This document shows, piece by piece, positions 7,322 through 14,764 of a stretch of 46,540 nucleotides of DNA; positions within the stretch are counted from its first letter, which is position 1; every line of letters starts with the position of its first letter. Both the position numbers and the translations under genes were made by a program. Below the pieces are notes generated by a model. It was not told the origin of the DNA. It saw nothing but the letters and a program-made list of their open reading frames with translations, and did no database searches. This DNA comes from an uncultured Spirochaetales bacterium (lineage in GTDB: Bacteria; Spirochaetota; Spirochaetia; Sphaerochaetales; Sphaerochaetaceae), in assembly GCA_949282255.1 (NCBI GenBank), contig CASDPA010000015.1:1-46540 (forward strand), given 5' to 3'.

Positions 7322-8338
7322 CTAAAGTTCCAGTTCTTTCTTAATCATGGCGAAAAGCTCCGGATTTGCTTCATTGCCATACTTCTCGATAACAGAATAT
7401 CCTCTGTTGAACAGTTCTTTCTTCACATCGTCGGAAACATCGTTTATTTCACATTTGCCTGTCGCAATGAGCTTGTCATATGCTTCTGCTTCATCCCTAT
7501 CCGAATTTTCCATCATGTATTTGCTTGCAATATCGACACCTTCTTGGATGATCCTTTGATATTCGGGAGACAGATTATTGAAGTAGTCATTATTCATTGC
7601 AAAAACAACAAGTCCTGCGGTGTCTCCTGTTAACGATATGTATTTCTGTACTTCCTGATAATTATTTGAGAGAATGATTCCCAGTGGATTTGACTGTCCG
7701 TCAATGACTCCTTGTTGTAGAGCAGAGAATACTTCGCTCAGAGCCATTGCTACAGGGTTGGCGCCTACAGCTTTGAAGAAGTCCAGAAGAATTGCATTCT
7801 GCATAACTCTCAATTTCATACCTTTCAAATCATCAGCAGATGTAATGGGTTTGTTATTATTTGTTATGTTGGTGAAACCTAATGAACCATATCCAAGTCC
7901 TTTGAATCCTGAGTTTTCCATTGTGTCGAGGAAAGCTTTTCCTACATCCCCGTTGAGAACTTCCGTCAGTTGTGCAGTATCTTTGAATAAGTAAGGGCTG
8001 GTGAGGATGTTGAAACTCTTTTCGAAACTTGCCAGTACTGCAATGCCGCAAGGACACATTTGGATGACGTTCTGTTGTATCATTTCCATGGCTTCCTTAT
8101 CCGCGGCAAGCAGATTGTTTGCGAAAAGAACAACATCGATTCCTCCGTTTGTTTCCTTTTCGACATATTCCTCGAACAATTTCAAGGCCTCTCCCTCGTA
8201 ATGTGTTTCTGGTAGGCCATAGCTTACCTTGAATTCGATCGGCTTGGTTGCCGAAGTGTTTGTTTCTGCCCCTCCATTTGCAAAAATAGTTGCCATCGAA
8301 ATTAGGCAGACGATCATGATTGTTAATAGTCTTTTCAT
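7322..8338 (-). CDS. dctP: TRAP transporter periplasmic binding protein (DctP family)
   Basis: The 338-residue product has an N-terminal export signal (MKRLL to IFANGG) and a DctP fold. The conserved ligand-binding arginine is Arg177 in GMKLRVMQ, followed by the usual 'ALSEVFSALQQGVIDGQSNP' block. Arg177 forms the salt bridge to the carboxylate of the ligand in this family, so the substrate is very probably an organic or sugar acid. Acid-sugar kinase genes lie just downstream on the opposite strand, which fits. The ORF extends to 8371, but the ATG at 8336-8338 has a perfect GGAGGT site and begins at the signal peptide. There is no lipobox cysteine; the signal ends FANGGAE, a motif seen in the other binding proteins here. 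Confidence 0.92.
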   Translation of the reverse strand: MKRLLTIMIVCLISMATIFANGGAETNTSATKPIEFKVSYGLPETHYEGEALKLFEEYVEKETNGGIDVVLFANNLLAADKEAMEMIQQNVIQMCPCGIAVLASFEKSFNILTSPYLFKDTAQLTEVLNGDVGKAFLDTMENSGFKGLGYGSLGFTNITNNNKPITSADDLKGMKLRVMQNAILLDFFKAVGANPVAMALSEVFSALQQGVIDGQSNPLGIILSNNYQEVQKYISLTGDTAGLVVFAMNNDYFNNLSPEYQRIIQEGVDIASKYMMENSDRDEAEAYDKLIATGKCEINDVSDDVKKELFNRGYSVIEKYGNEANPELFAMIKKELEL

Positions 8339-8356
8339 GTTGACCTCCTTTTTTTC

Positions 8357-8384
8357 AGTATAATGCCTCACTTTGTTCTGTCAA
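8357..8384 (-). promoter_or_regulatory. Sigma-70-type promoter of the dctPQM-ridA operon
   Basis: Read on the minus strand, TTGACA (8379-8384) is followed after 16 bp by TATACT (8357-8362), 18 bp upstream of the dctP start codon. The -35 box is a perfect match and the -10 box matches five of six consensus bases. Confidence 0.75.
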
Positions 8385-8385
8385 G

Positions 8386-8407
8386 TTTTAAATTTAAAAT
8401 TTTAAAA
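8386..8407. promoter_or_regulatory. AT-only palindromic stretch between divergent promoters
   Basis: The 22 bp between the two -35 boxes is A/T only and contains the self-complementary 14-mer TTTTAAATTTAAAA. It is symmetrically placed for a regulator acting on both promoters, and the GntR/FCD protein at 9326 is the obvious candidate. Binding is inferred, and low complexity alone could give this pattern. Confidence 0.4.
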
Positions 8408-8435
8408 TTGACATTTTGAATTTGTGCTTTATACT
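8408..8435 (+). promoter_or_regulatory. Sigma-70-type promoter of the creatininase-family gene
   Basis: TTGACA (8408-8413) is followed after 16 bp by TATACT (8430-8435), 23 bp upstream of the ATG at 8459. It uses the same two hexamers and the same spacing as the divergent dctP promoter. A transcript from here would begin after 8441, ruling out the upstream TTG codon at 8441 as a start. Confidence 0.75.
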
Positions 8436-8458
8436 TATTTTTGAAAAGGAGAAGAAAA

Positions 8459-9229
8459 ATGTTTTGGGAATTTCTTGCTTACACGACTATTCGTGAAATT
8501 GACCGTCGTACTCCACTCATCATCAATATCGGTTCCATCGAACAACATGGTCCGGCCCTGCCTGTTTCTACGGACAGCCTCATAGGGTGGAAGATGGTGG
8601 AGGAGCTGGAGAAGAGGATGCCGGATAAGGTTCTCGTGCTTCCACAGGTGAAAATCGCTTATTCTCAGCATCATATGGATTTCCCCGGATCGATTACGGT
8701 TTCTCACGAGACATTGATGCATTATATTGAAGATATTGTCGATTCCGTTGTCCATCATGGATTCAGAAATATCCTTCTCTTCAATTCTCATGGAGGGAAC
8801 CAGGCTACTGTGCAGGTCTTGGTGGAAAAACTGGGTAATAAATATCCCCATGTGAACATGATGGGAACTACATGGTGGAATTTATGTGGTGATTTTCTTT
8901 CTGAAATTTGTGAATCGGGCATTATGGGCAACGGCCATGCGGCGGAATTTGAATTTTCCTTGATTGAGAGCATATGCCCTGAAAAAATCGATTATCAGAA
9001 AAAATCTGCCGGTAGCAGACCGAATGTCGGGCTCTCGTGGTCCACAAATGATTTGATTCATGCATCCAAGGTATCTTTGCAGCGAACGTTCAGGGAAATG
9101 ACTTTGGATGGTACTTTTGGACTGACCGAAAATGCCAATGCGGATAAGGGGAAAAGGATTCTGGCTGCCGTAAACGACAGATTTGTATCTTTGATAAATG
9201 ATATATGGGAATTACCACTTAGAAAATAG
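8459..9229 (+). CDS. Creatininase-family amidohydrolase
   Basis: The 256-residue product has the metal-binding pattern of the creatininase family: GSIEQHGPALPVSTD with Glu28, His30 and Asp39, then FNSHGGN with His111, and GHAAEFEFS with His160 and Glu163. The family includes creatinine amidohydrolases and formamide-type or lactam/amide hydrolases acting in the cytoplasm with two metal ions. The actual substrate is unknown; the divergent TRAP importer suggests an imported amide or lactam acid. The start was set at 8459 because the promoter lies immediately upstream and AGGAG precedes it. A terminator follows, so the regulator gene is partly insulated. Confidence 0.85.
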   Translation: MFWEFLAYTTIREIDRRTPLIINIGSIEQHGPALPVSTDSLIGWKMVEELEKRMPDKVLVLPQVKIAYSQHHMDFPGSITVSHETLMHYIEDIVDSVVHHGFRNILLFNSHGGNQATVQVLVEKLGNKYPHVNMMGTTWWNLCGDFLSEICESGIMGNGHAAEFEFSLIESICPEKIDYQKKSAGSRPNVGLSWSTNDLIHASKVSLQRTFREMTLDGTFGLTENANADKGKRILAAVNDRFVSLINDIWELPLRK

Positions 9230-9251
9230 TTGCAAGTTACATATGGATATT

Positions 9252-9296
9252 ATTCCTGAATGCCTATACAATTTAGGTATCCAGGAATGTTTTTTT
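9252..9296 (+). terminator. Terminator after the creatininase-family gene
   Basis: ATTCCTG and CAGGAAT form the base of a stem with an inner CCTA/TAGG-type pairing, followed by seven T residues. It lies 20 bp after the stop codon. Confidence 0.75.
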
Positions 9297-9325
9297 GGCA
9301 TGAAATATAAGGAAATGGATAAGTA

Positions 9326-9979
9326 ATGGCAAAAAATAGCATTGCAGAATCGACATATTATTATATTCGTGATCAAATTCTGGCCGGCAGATGGAAAGCA
9401 GGGGACAGAATAAATGATTTGGAACTTGCTGAGGAGCTTCAGGTGAGCAGATTGTCAGTCCGGGAAGCTTTATTCAAACTAACAGAGACTGGAATTATAG
9501 AGAAATCCCACTGGAAGGGTTATTTTTTGCAGCAGATAACGAAGGATGTGATAGAAAACATAATTGAAATAAGAATCGCCTTGGAGACTGTCGCAGTAGA
9601 AAACCTGATCAATGAATGTTCTGACGATATTTTTGATATTATGGAAAAAACCATTGATGACTCCGAGGTCTATCTTAAGAAAGGGGATAATCTGAATTAT
9701 TTGAAAACGGATTTCCGTTTTCACGAATTGATTTATGAGAACCAGCATAACTCTTATATAACAAATACAATGAACAACTATATGCTCATCATCCATTGTG
9801 TTCGATATAATTCAATGGGAAAAGATGAGAGTTTCATTGAAACAGCTGGACATTCTATAACTTGCCATAGGAATATTTTAAACCAATTACGATTGCGTAA
9901 TATTTCTGAAGCTCAACGCGTTTTGGTGGAACATCTTTTGATGCATAAGTCTGAGGCTGAAGAAAATCTGTCAGTATGA
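9326..9979 (+). CDS. GntR-family regulator, FadR/FCD type
   Basis: The 217-residue product has an N-terminal winged helix (residues 8-70, with the ILAGRWKAGDRINDLELAEE and SRLSVREALFKL signatures) and an all-helical FCD ligand domain (80-210). The FCD metal/carboxylate site is suggested by Asp and His residues in DFRFHELIYE and by the histidine pairs near SITCHRN. FCD regulators usually sense organic acids or their lactones. It sits between the creatininase/TRAP divergent unit and a symporter gene, so it probably controls the divergent promoters at 8357-8435. No gene-specific promoter was obvious. Confidence 0.88.
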   Translation: MAKNSIAESTYYYIRDQILAGRWKAGDRINDLELAEELQVSRLSVREALFKLTETGIIEKSHWKGYFLQQITKDVIENIIEIRIALETVAVENLINECSDDIFDIMEKTIDDSEVYLKKGDNLNYLKTDFRFHELIYENQHNSYITNTMNNYMLIIHCVRYNSMGKDESFIETAGHSITCHRNILNQLRLRNISEAQRVLVEHLLMHKSEAEENLSV

Positions 9980-9982
9980 TGT

Positions 9983-10006
9983 TGGCTGGAAGCAGCTATG
10001 TTTTTT
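9983..10006 (+). terminator. Weak terminator after the GntR gene
   Basis: TGGCTG and CAGCTA can form a six-pair stem (one G-T pair) around a GAAG loop, followed by six T residues. The short stem makes it weak. Confidence 0.45.
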
Positions 10007-10139
10007 GGGAACTTTACCACAGAGTATTAATTATTCCAATAAATTAAGAAAGTGGGCATAATGATATTTTTACTCTTCCACTATTATGGTGGGTAGTATA
10101 TGATAGCCTTATCATTCCATAATGGAGGAGGGTTTGCCC

Positions 10140-11528
10140 ATGATGGATTTTCTGGTCGCGATGAACGGCAAGGTTAATTCGTTTGTTTGGGGGGTTCCCG
10201 TCATAGTCCTTATTCTTTTTGTTGGACTGCTCTATTCGTTCCGTTTGCATTTTGTTCATTTTAGGAAAGCAGGTTTCTTCGTAAGGAATACTGTTGTTGC
10301 TGCCTTCAAGAAGAAGGATGTGGAGCATATTCCTGGTGAGCTCACGTCCTTTCAGGCTGCGATGGTGTCCGTTTCCGCAATTGTCGGTTCTGGCAATATT
10401 GCCGGAGTAGCAACAGCTTTGGTTCTTGGTGGACCGGGGGCTTTGGTATGGATGATTCTGGCGGCTTTGATCGGGATGCCAAGCAAGTATGCTGAAATTG
10501 CCCTTGGCATAAAGTATAGGGAAAAGAGGGAAGATGGAACTGTTGTCGGCGGAGCGATGTATTATCTTGAAAAAGGCTTGGGACAAAAGTGGATGGGTGT
10601 GCTCATGTCCATTCTGGTAATCCCGTTTGCCTTCGTTATTTCTGGCATTGTGGATACCAATACGATAGCCGCTGTGGTTGACGAACGCATAGGCATCCCG
10701 ACTTGGGCGACTGGTGCTTTCTTGGCATTGGTATGCGCAATAATCATATTCGGTGGGATCAAGAGGATAGGGTATGCCTGTGAGCTGATTTCCCCCTTTA
10801 TGGGAGGGGCTTATATTCTTGCCGGTATCCTTATAATAATCTTCCATATAACAGAAATCCCTGCCGCAATAGTTACGATTTTCAGCTCGGCTTTTTCCCC
10901 TCAGGCGGCGACCGGTGGTATAGTTGGTTCTGTGTTCGTTTGCATGAGGGCGGGAATCGCCCGTGGTCTTTATTCCAACGAGGCCGGATTGGGTACGGCC
11001 GCCATGGTCCATTCATCTGCAAAGGTGGAGCATCCGATAGAGCAGGCCATGTGGGGACCGGTGGAGGTTTTCCTCGATACCATAGTCATATGCACAATCA
11101 CCAGTCTTGCAATCGTTCTTTCCGGACTTTGGAACTCCGGGCTTGATGGTGCGGTTCTCACGATGAGGGCGTTTGAGGTGCTGCTCCCCGGATCGATCGG
11201 AGGAATAATCTGCTTTGGGTGTGTGATCCTTTTCGGATTCTCGTGTCTTATCAGCTATTATAATTATGCGGAGCGTGCCGGTGAATATCTTTTTGGCTCA
11301 AAGTGCAAGCCTGTTATAAAGGTTTTGTGGATAATAACCATTTTCATCGGTTCTCAGACCACGCTGGGATTCGCATGGGATCTTGCTGATACGTTCAATG
11401 GCTTGATGATAATACCCAACCTGATAGGATTGATACTTCTGAGTGGGGAAGTGGTTTCATTAACAAAGGAGTATTTTGGAATAGCCGATAATGCCGATGC
11501 AGTTGAAGAGGAGCGTCCTCTGGCATGA
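10140..11528 (+). CDS. Alanine/glycine:cation symporter family (AgcS) transporter
   Basis: The 462-residue product has about 10-11 membrane segments and AGCS-family blocks: SFQAAMVSVSAIVGSGNIAG, GGPGALVWM, and MRAGIARGLYSNEAGLGTAAM, the last being the family signature. These proteins import small neutral amino acids with sodium. The frame is open from 10122, but GGAGGAGG at 10124-10132 is positioned for the ATG at 10140 (a second ATG is at 10143). It is probably a single-gene unit, with regulator and terminator-like structure upstream and a hairpin downstream. A link to the neighbouring sugar genes is not evident. Confidence 0.92.
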   Translation: MMDFLVAMNGKVNSFVWGVPVIVLILFVGLLYSFRLHFVHFRKAGFFVRNTVVAAFKKKDVEHIPGELTSFQAAMVSVSAIVGSGNIAGVATALVLGGPGALVWMILAALIGMPSKYAEIALGIKYREKREDGTVVGGAMYYLEKGLGQKWMGVLMSILVIPFAFVISGIVDTNTIAAVVDERIGIPTWATGAFLALVCAIIIFGGIKRIGYACELISPFMGGAYILAGILIIIFHITEIPAAIVTIFSSAFSPQAATGGIVGSVFVCMRAGIARGLYSNEAGLGTAAMVHSSAKVEHPIEQAMWGPVEVFLDTIVICTITSLAIVLSGLWNSGLDGAVLTMRAFEVLLPGSIGGIICFGCVILFGFSCLISYYNYAERAGEYLFGSKCKPVIKVLWIITIFIGSQTTLGFAWDLADTFNGLMIIPNLIGLILLSGEVVSLTKEYFGIADNADAVEEERPLA

Positions 11529-11530
11529 TT

Positions 11531-11580
11531 GGCATTTGTTCCGCCCATTGACAGTTGCCGATGGGCGAATGCCGATGTTT
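11531..11580. terminator. Hairpin between convergent symporter and aldolase genes
   Basis: CGCCCAT / ATGGGCG forms a seven-base-pair stem, extended by GGCATT / AATGCC with an internal loop, followed on the plus strand by a short T-rich stretch. It lies between two convergent genes. Confidence 0.5.
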
Positions 11581-11584
11581 TTCT

Positions 11585-12508
11585 TTATTCCCCCTGCCCG
11601 ATTGTGCATGCAGGGGTGAGCAGACCTGTTCTGTCTATTGGATGGAAATTGTCGGCTTTTCCTTCACTTCCGGTAAGGTCGATCCAGTGTTCGATGAAGT
11701 TTTTCACATGCTCTTCCATGCCCATCATCAGGTTCATGAAATTCATGTTTCCATTTTCAGCCAGATGGTTCTTCACATAGTTCCTGCATTCCACGAAAAC
11801 ATCCGTTACCATGTTGACCTTATTGATTCCGGATTTTACGGCTTTCAAAATGTTTTCGTCTCCGCTGCCGCTGCCGCCGTGCAGGGCTATCGGCATTCCG
11901 TTCGTTATGTTTTTTATCTCTTCTATTCTTTGGAAGTTGATATGCGGTATGAGCCCTTTGGGGTATTCACCATGAGCTGTTCCGACTGCTATTGCAAGAC
12001 AGTCCACTCCGGTGTTTTCTACAAAATATTTCGCATCATCCGGTTTTGTGTATATGTTTTCATCTTTTTCATCACCATTGGATGCAAGTCCGACATGTCC
12101 AAGTTCACCTTCTATTCCCATATCAAAACTATGACATAGATCAGCTATTTTTTTTGTTTCCGCGATATTTTTCTCCATGTCAAGAAGAGAACCATCGAAC
12201 ATTATTGATGAGAAACCATTTCTGAAAGCATACATGATCCTCTCCATGTCATTTCCATGGTCGAGGCAGGTTGCAACAGGTACGGCTGCAAATTCATTTG
12301 CAAGTGTTTTTATCATGGGGATGATTATTTCAGCTTTTGCGTGCTGCCTCATCATGTTCTGACCGAGAAGAAATATTATCGGGGCATGTTTTTCTGATGC
12401 CGCCCTTACCATGCCTCTTGCTGTTTCCATGTTTATGGGACTTGTGGCTATAACGGCATAATTGTGTTTTGCCGCATCATTCAAAATAACTTTGATATTT
12501 GTATACAT
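11585..12508 (-). CDS. Class II ketose-bisphosphate aldolase
   Basis: The 307-residue product is a zinc-dependent class II aldolase of the fructose/tagatose-bisphosphate type. Metal and catalytic positions are intact: Asp83 and His84 (CLDHGND), Glu133/Glu135 (EGELGH), His179 (GTAHGEYP) and His210 (ALHGGSG). It cleaves a ketose 1,6-bisphosphate to dihydroxyacetone phosphate and glyceraldehyde 3-phosphate. The length fits the GatY/KbaY/Fba group; fructose versus tagatose substrate cannot be settled. It follows the RpiR gene by 14 bp and has GGGAGG upstream, so it belongs to a two-gene operon with that regulator. The divergent importer suggests it handles an imported sugar phosphate. Confidence 0.9.
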   Translation of the reverse strand: MYTNIKVILNDAAKHNYAVIATSPINMETARGMVRAASEKHAPIIFLLGQNMMRQHAKAEIIIPMIKTLANEFAAVPVATCLDHGNDMERIMYAFRNGFSSIMFDGSLLDMEKNIAETKKIADLCHSFDMGIEGELGHVGLASNGDEKDENIYTKPDDAKYFVENTGVDCLAIAVGTAHGEYPKGLIPHINFQRIEEIKNITNGMPIALHGGSGSGDENILKAVKSGINKVNMVTDVFVECRNYVKNHLAENGNMNFMNLMMGMEEHVKNFIEHWIDLTGSEGKADNFHPIDRTGLLTPACTIGQGE

Positions 12509-12522
12509 TGGTATCCTCCCGA

Positions 12523-13377
12523 TTAATTCTTCTTATAGTTCGTTTTTTCAAAATAATTGTTTTTAAAATCCGGATTTCCCCGTCCCAATCTGATTGCACT
12601 CATTATGTACAGACACGATATCATTGCAATCTGAGTCAATCTGGAATAGGAATTCCTATCGTTGGCAAAAAATTGTGTTTCTATCGCAATCGCACTTAAA
12701 TTGGCAATTTCTGTAAGGCTTGAGTCCGGGGTACATGTTATTGCAATTATTTTTGTTCCCGCATTTTTTGCTTTCTTGGCTATTTCGAGCAAGGGTTTGT
12801 TTTCCCCGGAACGGGATATTATTACCACTAAATCGGTTGCTTGGAAAGTTTGCATGAATTGATCGATTACATACTGGTCGTTATATGAATTGACCCTTTT
12901 GCCTAAACGCATGAATTCATTTTTGAAATGGGAAGCAACTATGGCAGATCCCCCGATGCCGAAAACATCTATGTTTCCAGCTTCGCATATTATATCGGCA
13001 ATCTGTGATAGTGTTTGAAGATCCGTGTGCCCAAAAGATTTTTCAAGCGTTGTAATTGCCTGGGTGAATGTTTTATTGAAGATTGCATTATCATCATCAT
13101 CCCATCTTACAGGTTTTTCATTGTCTTCCCCTGTTATTTTTCCGTTTTGATAGAAAATTTTGAATTCCTTCATGCCGGAAAAACCCATTTGCTTACAAAA
13201 ACGTACTACTGCAGCTTGACTGACATTGCATAGTTTTGAAATTTCAGCAACAGGGTAGTGCAGTATGGAATCCTGGTTCTTTCTGATGAAATCGGCGATT
13301 TTCTTTTCCTGCTTGCTGAGATTTTCATATTTCTCATTGATAAGAATATCCAGTTTCGTTAGTTTTCGGTCGTCCAT
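12523..13377 (-). CDS. RpiR-family regulator with SIS domain
   Basis: The 284-residue product has an N-terminal helix-turn-helix domain (residues 1-80; LSKQEKKIADFI and NVSQAAVVRFCKQMGF) and a C-terminal SIS domain (about 120-260; DVFGIGGSAIVA, VVIISRSGENKP, IIAITCTPDSSL). SIS domains bind phosphosugars, so the effector is probably a sugar phosphate. It is divergent from the importer at 13548 and is the first gene of the operon with the aldolase. A perfect 14 bp palindrome just upstream of its start is a likely operator. Confidence 0.92.
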   Translation of the reverse strand: MDDRKLTKLDILINEKYENLSKQEKKIADFIRKNQDSILHYPVAEISKLCNVSQAAVVRFCKQMGFSGMKEFKIFYQNGKITGEDNEKPVRWDDDDNAIFNKTFTQAITTLEKSFGHTDLQTLSQIADIICEAGNIDVFGIGGSAIVASHFKNEFMRLGKRVNSYNDQYVIDQFMQTFQATDLVVIISRSGENKPLLEIAKKAKNAGTKIIAITCTPDSSLTEIANLSAIAIETQFFANDRNSYSRLTQIAMISCLYIMSAIRLGRGNPDFKNNYFEKTNYKKN

Positions 13378-13390
13378 ATCTTACCTATAG

Positions 13391-13404
13391 TGAAATTAAT
13401 TTCA
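13391..13404. promoter_or_regulatory. Perfect palindrome, candidate RpiR operator
   Basis: TGAAATTAATTTCA reads the same on both strands and lies 14 bp upstream of the rpiR start codon, in the divergent region shared with the binding-protein gene. A related, imperfect copy (TGAAATTTATTTTA) begins at 13474, near the promoter of the importer. RpiR-type regulators often bind TGAAA-type palindromes; binding here is inferred. Confidence 0.6.
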
Positions 13405-13495
13405 AAATATACTTTAATATTATAGTGTTATCTTAAAAAAAACAACATTTTTTTATAATTTATCTTAATTTTTTGAAATTTATTTTAAATTTTAT

Positions 13496-13527
13496 TTGAC
13501 ATCCGGCGAAAAGGGGTGGATTATAGT
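13496..13527 (+). promoter_or_regulatory. Candidate promoter of the importer operon
   Basis: TTGACA at 13496-13501 is a perfect -35 box. The -10 assignment is less clear: GATTAT lies at 17 bp spacing, and TATAGT at 20 bp. The promoter is followed by AGGAGG and the ATG at 13548. Confidence 0.5.
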
Positions 13528-13547
13528 ATTAGCTATAGGAGGACGGA

Positions 13548-14690
13548 ATGCTTAAAACTGTTAACCGTTTTGTTTTACTTTTAATTGTGTTGTGCATCTC
13601 CTCTGCAATGGTATTTGCAGGAGGCGCATCTGAAAAGAATGCGGCGGTAGATGTGGAAATGCCTATTTCTCATGATGATCTTGTTGCGGCTGCAAAGGCC
13701 GAGGGAACACTTACTGTTTATACCCACAGCAGCAGGACCACTACGATTGCAGACTCTTTTACCGCTAAATATGGAATAAAGGTTGATGTGACGCAGCTTT
13801 CGGACAGCGAAATGATTGAAAAGGTATCAAAGGAGGCCATTGCCGATCTTGATGCCGCGGATGTTGTGTTCTGCCAAGATGGAAGCCGCGTTTATCCTGA
13901 GCTTATCATGACCGGCTATGTTCTCGGTTATACTCCAGAAAATGTTGAAGGGCATATTATTGATGCCCAATATGAAGATCCGCTTGTATGGGAAGTCATA
14001 AACAAGGTATTCATTTATAACAATGAAAATACCACCGAACAGCCGATTACAAACGTCTGGCAGCTTACAGATCCGGAATGGAAGGGTGCTTTGCAGTTTA
14101 AGGATCCTTTCTCAGAGGCTGTGAACATGAACTTCTTCACAATGGTTACCCGAGAGGATTGGGCGCAGAAACTTGCCGATGCCTATTATGATTATTATGG
14201 CAAGGAGATAGAGCTTACAACTCCAAATGCCGGTTATGAATGGATCAAGATGATTTATGCAAACGGTGCGGTTCTTGGCAAGAGTGATACGACGATTGCA
14301 GAAAATGTTGGTGCCAAAGGACAGGCCAGGACACTCGCAGGGCTGTTCACACTCAATAAGCTCAGGACTGCCGATGCGAAGAATCTTGCTTTGGCTCCTG
14401 CATACGATGTAGTACCGTTCAGTGGTTTCATGTATCCTGCTTATGTATTCATCACCTCCAATGCGAAGAGCCCGAATGCGGCTAAACTCTTTATCGAGTA
14501 TGCAATGACTGAAGAAGGTTGGGTACCGTTTAACACCATGGGCGATTATTCTCCTGTTGATTATCTCCAGGATAACAGCGAAGATCCGCTTACACTTGCG
14601 GATTGGGGGTCGCAGCTCATCTATGAGGATTACCAGTGGTGTGCAGAAGCTCGTGCTGATGTTGAGGAGTTCATCACAAGCATAGTCTGA
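13548..14690 (+). CDS. ABC importer binding protein, FbpA/AfuA type
   Basis: The 380-residue product has an export signal (MLKTV to VFAGGASE, no lipobox cysteine) and a family 1-like iron/sugar-phosphate binding fold. Characteristic blocks are KAEGTLTVYTHSSRTTTIADSF and DVVFCQDGSRVYPELI, with a C-terminal PAYVFITSNAKSPNAAKLFI segment. FbpA-type iron proteins and AfuA-type hexose-phosphate proteins share this fold. The neighbouring aldolase and SIS-domain regulator favour a sugar phosphate; iron cannot be excluded from sequence. The ATG has AGGAGG upstream. It is the first gene of a complete importer operon. Confidence 0.85.
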   Translation: MLKTVNRFVLLLIVLCISSAMVFAGGASEKNAAVDVEMPISHDDLVAAAKAEGTLTVYTHSSRTTTIADSFTAKYGIKVDVTQLSDSEMIEKVSKEAIADLDAADVVFCQDGSRVYPELIMTGYVLGYTPENVEGHIIDAQYEDPLVWEVINKVFIYNNENTTEQPITNVWQLTDPEWKGALQFKDPFSEAVNMNFFTMVTREDWAQKLADAYYDYYGKEIELTTPNAGYEWIKMIYANGAVLGKSDTTIAENVGAKGQARTLAGLFTLNKLRTADAKNLALAPAYDVVPFSGFMYPAYVFITSNAKSPNAAKLFIEYAMTEEGWVPFNTMGDYSPVDYLQDNSEDPLTLADWGSQLIYEDYQWCAEARADVEEFITSIV

Positions 14691-14707
14691 TTGGTTTTGT
14701 GGATGGG

Positions 14708-14742
14708 ATTATCCCTGCCGTATCAGCAATGGTGGCAGGGAT
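14708..14742 (+). other. Hairpin between binding-protein and permease genes
   Basis: ATCCCTGCC and GGCAGGGAT form a perfect nine-base-pair stem, followed by an A/T-rich but not T-only stretch. It lies 18 bp after the binding-protein stop. It could protect the upstream message or partly terminate transcription so that the binding protein is made in excess. Confidence 0.65.
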
Positions 14743-14764
14743 ATTTTATAGAGAGGTATCTCCT

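Noticed and set aside
10044-11012. Long minus-strand open frame (322 codons) opposite the AgcS symporter gene
   Set aside because: It is antisense to a clearly conserved transporter and has His/Asn/Arg-rich, low-hydrophobicity composition typical of a shadow frame.
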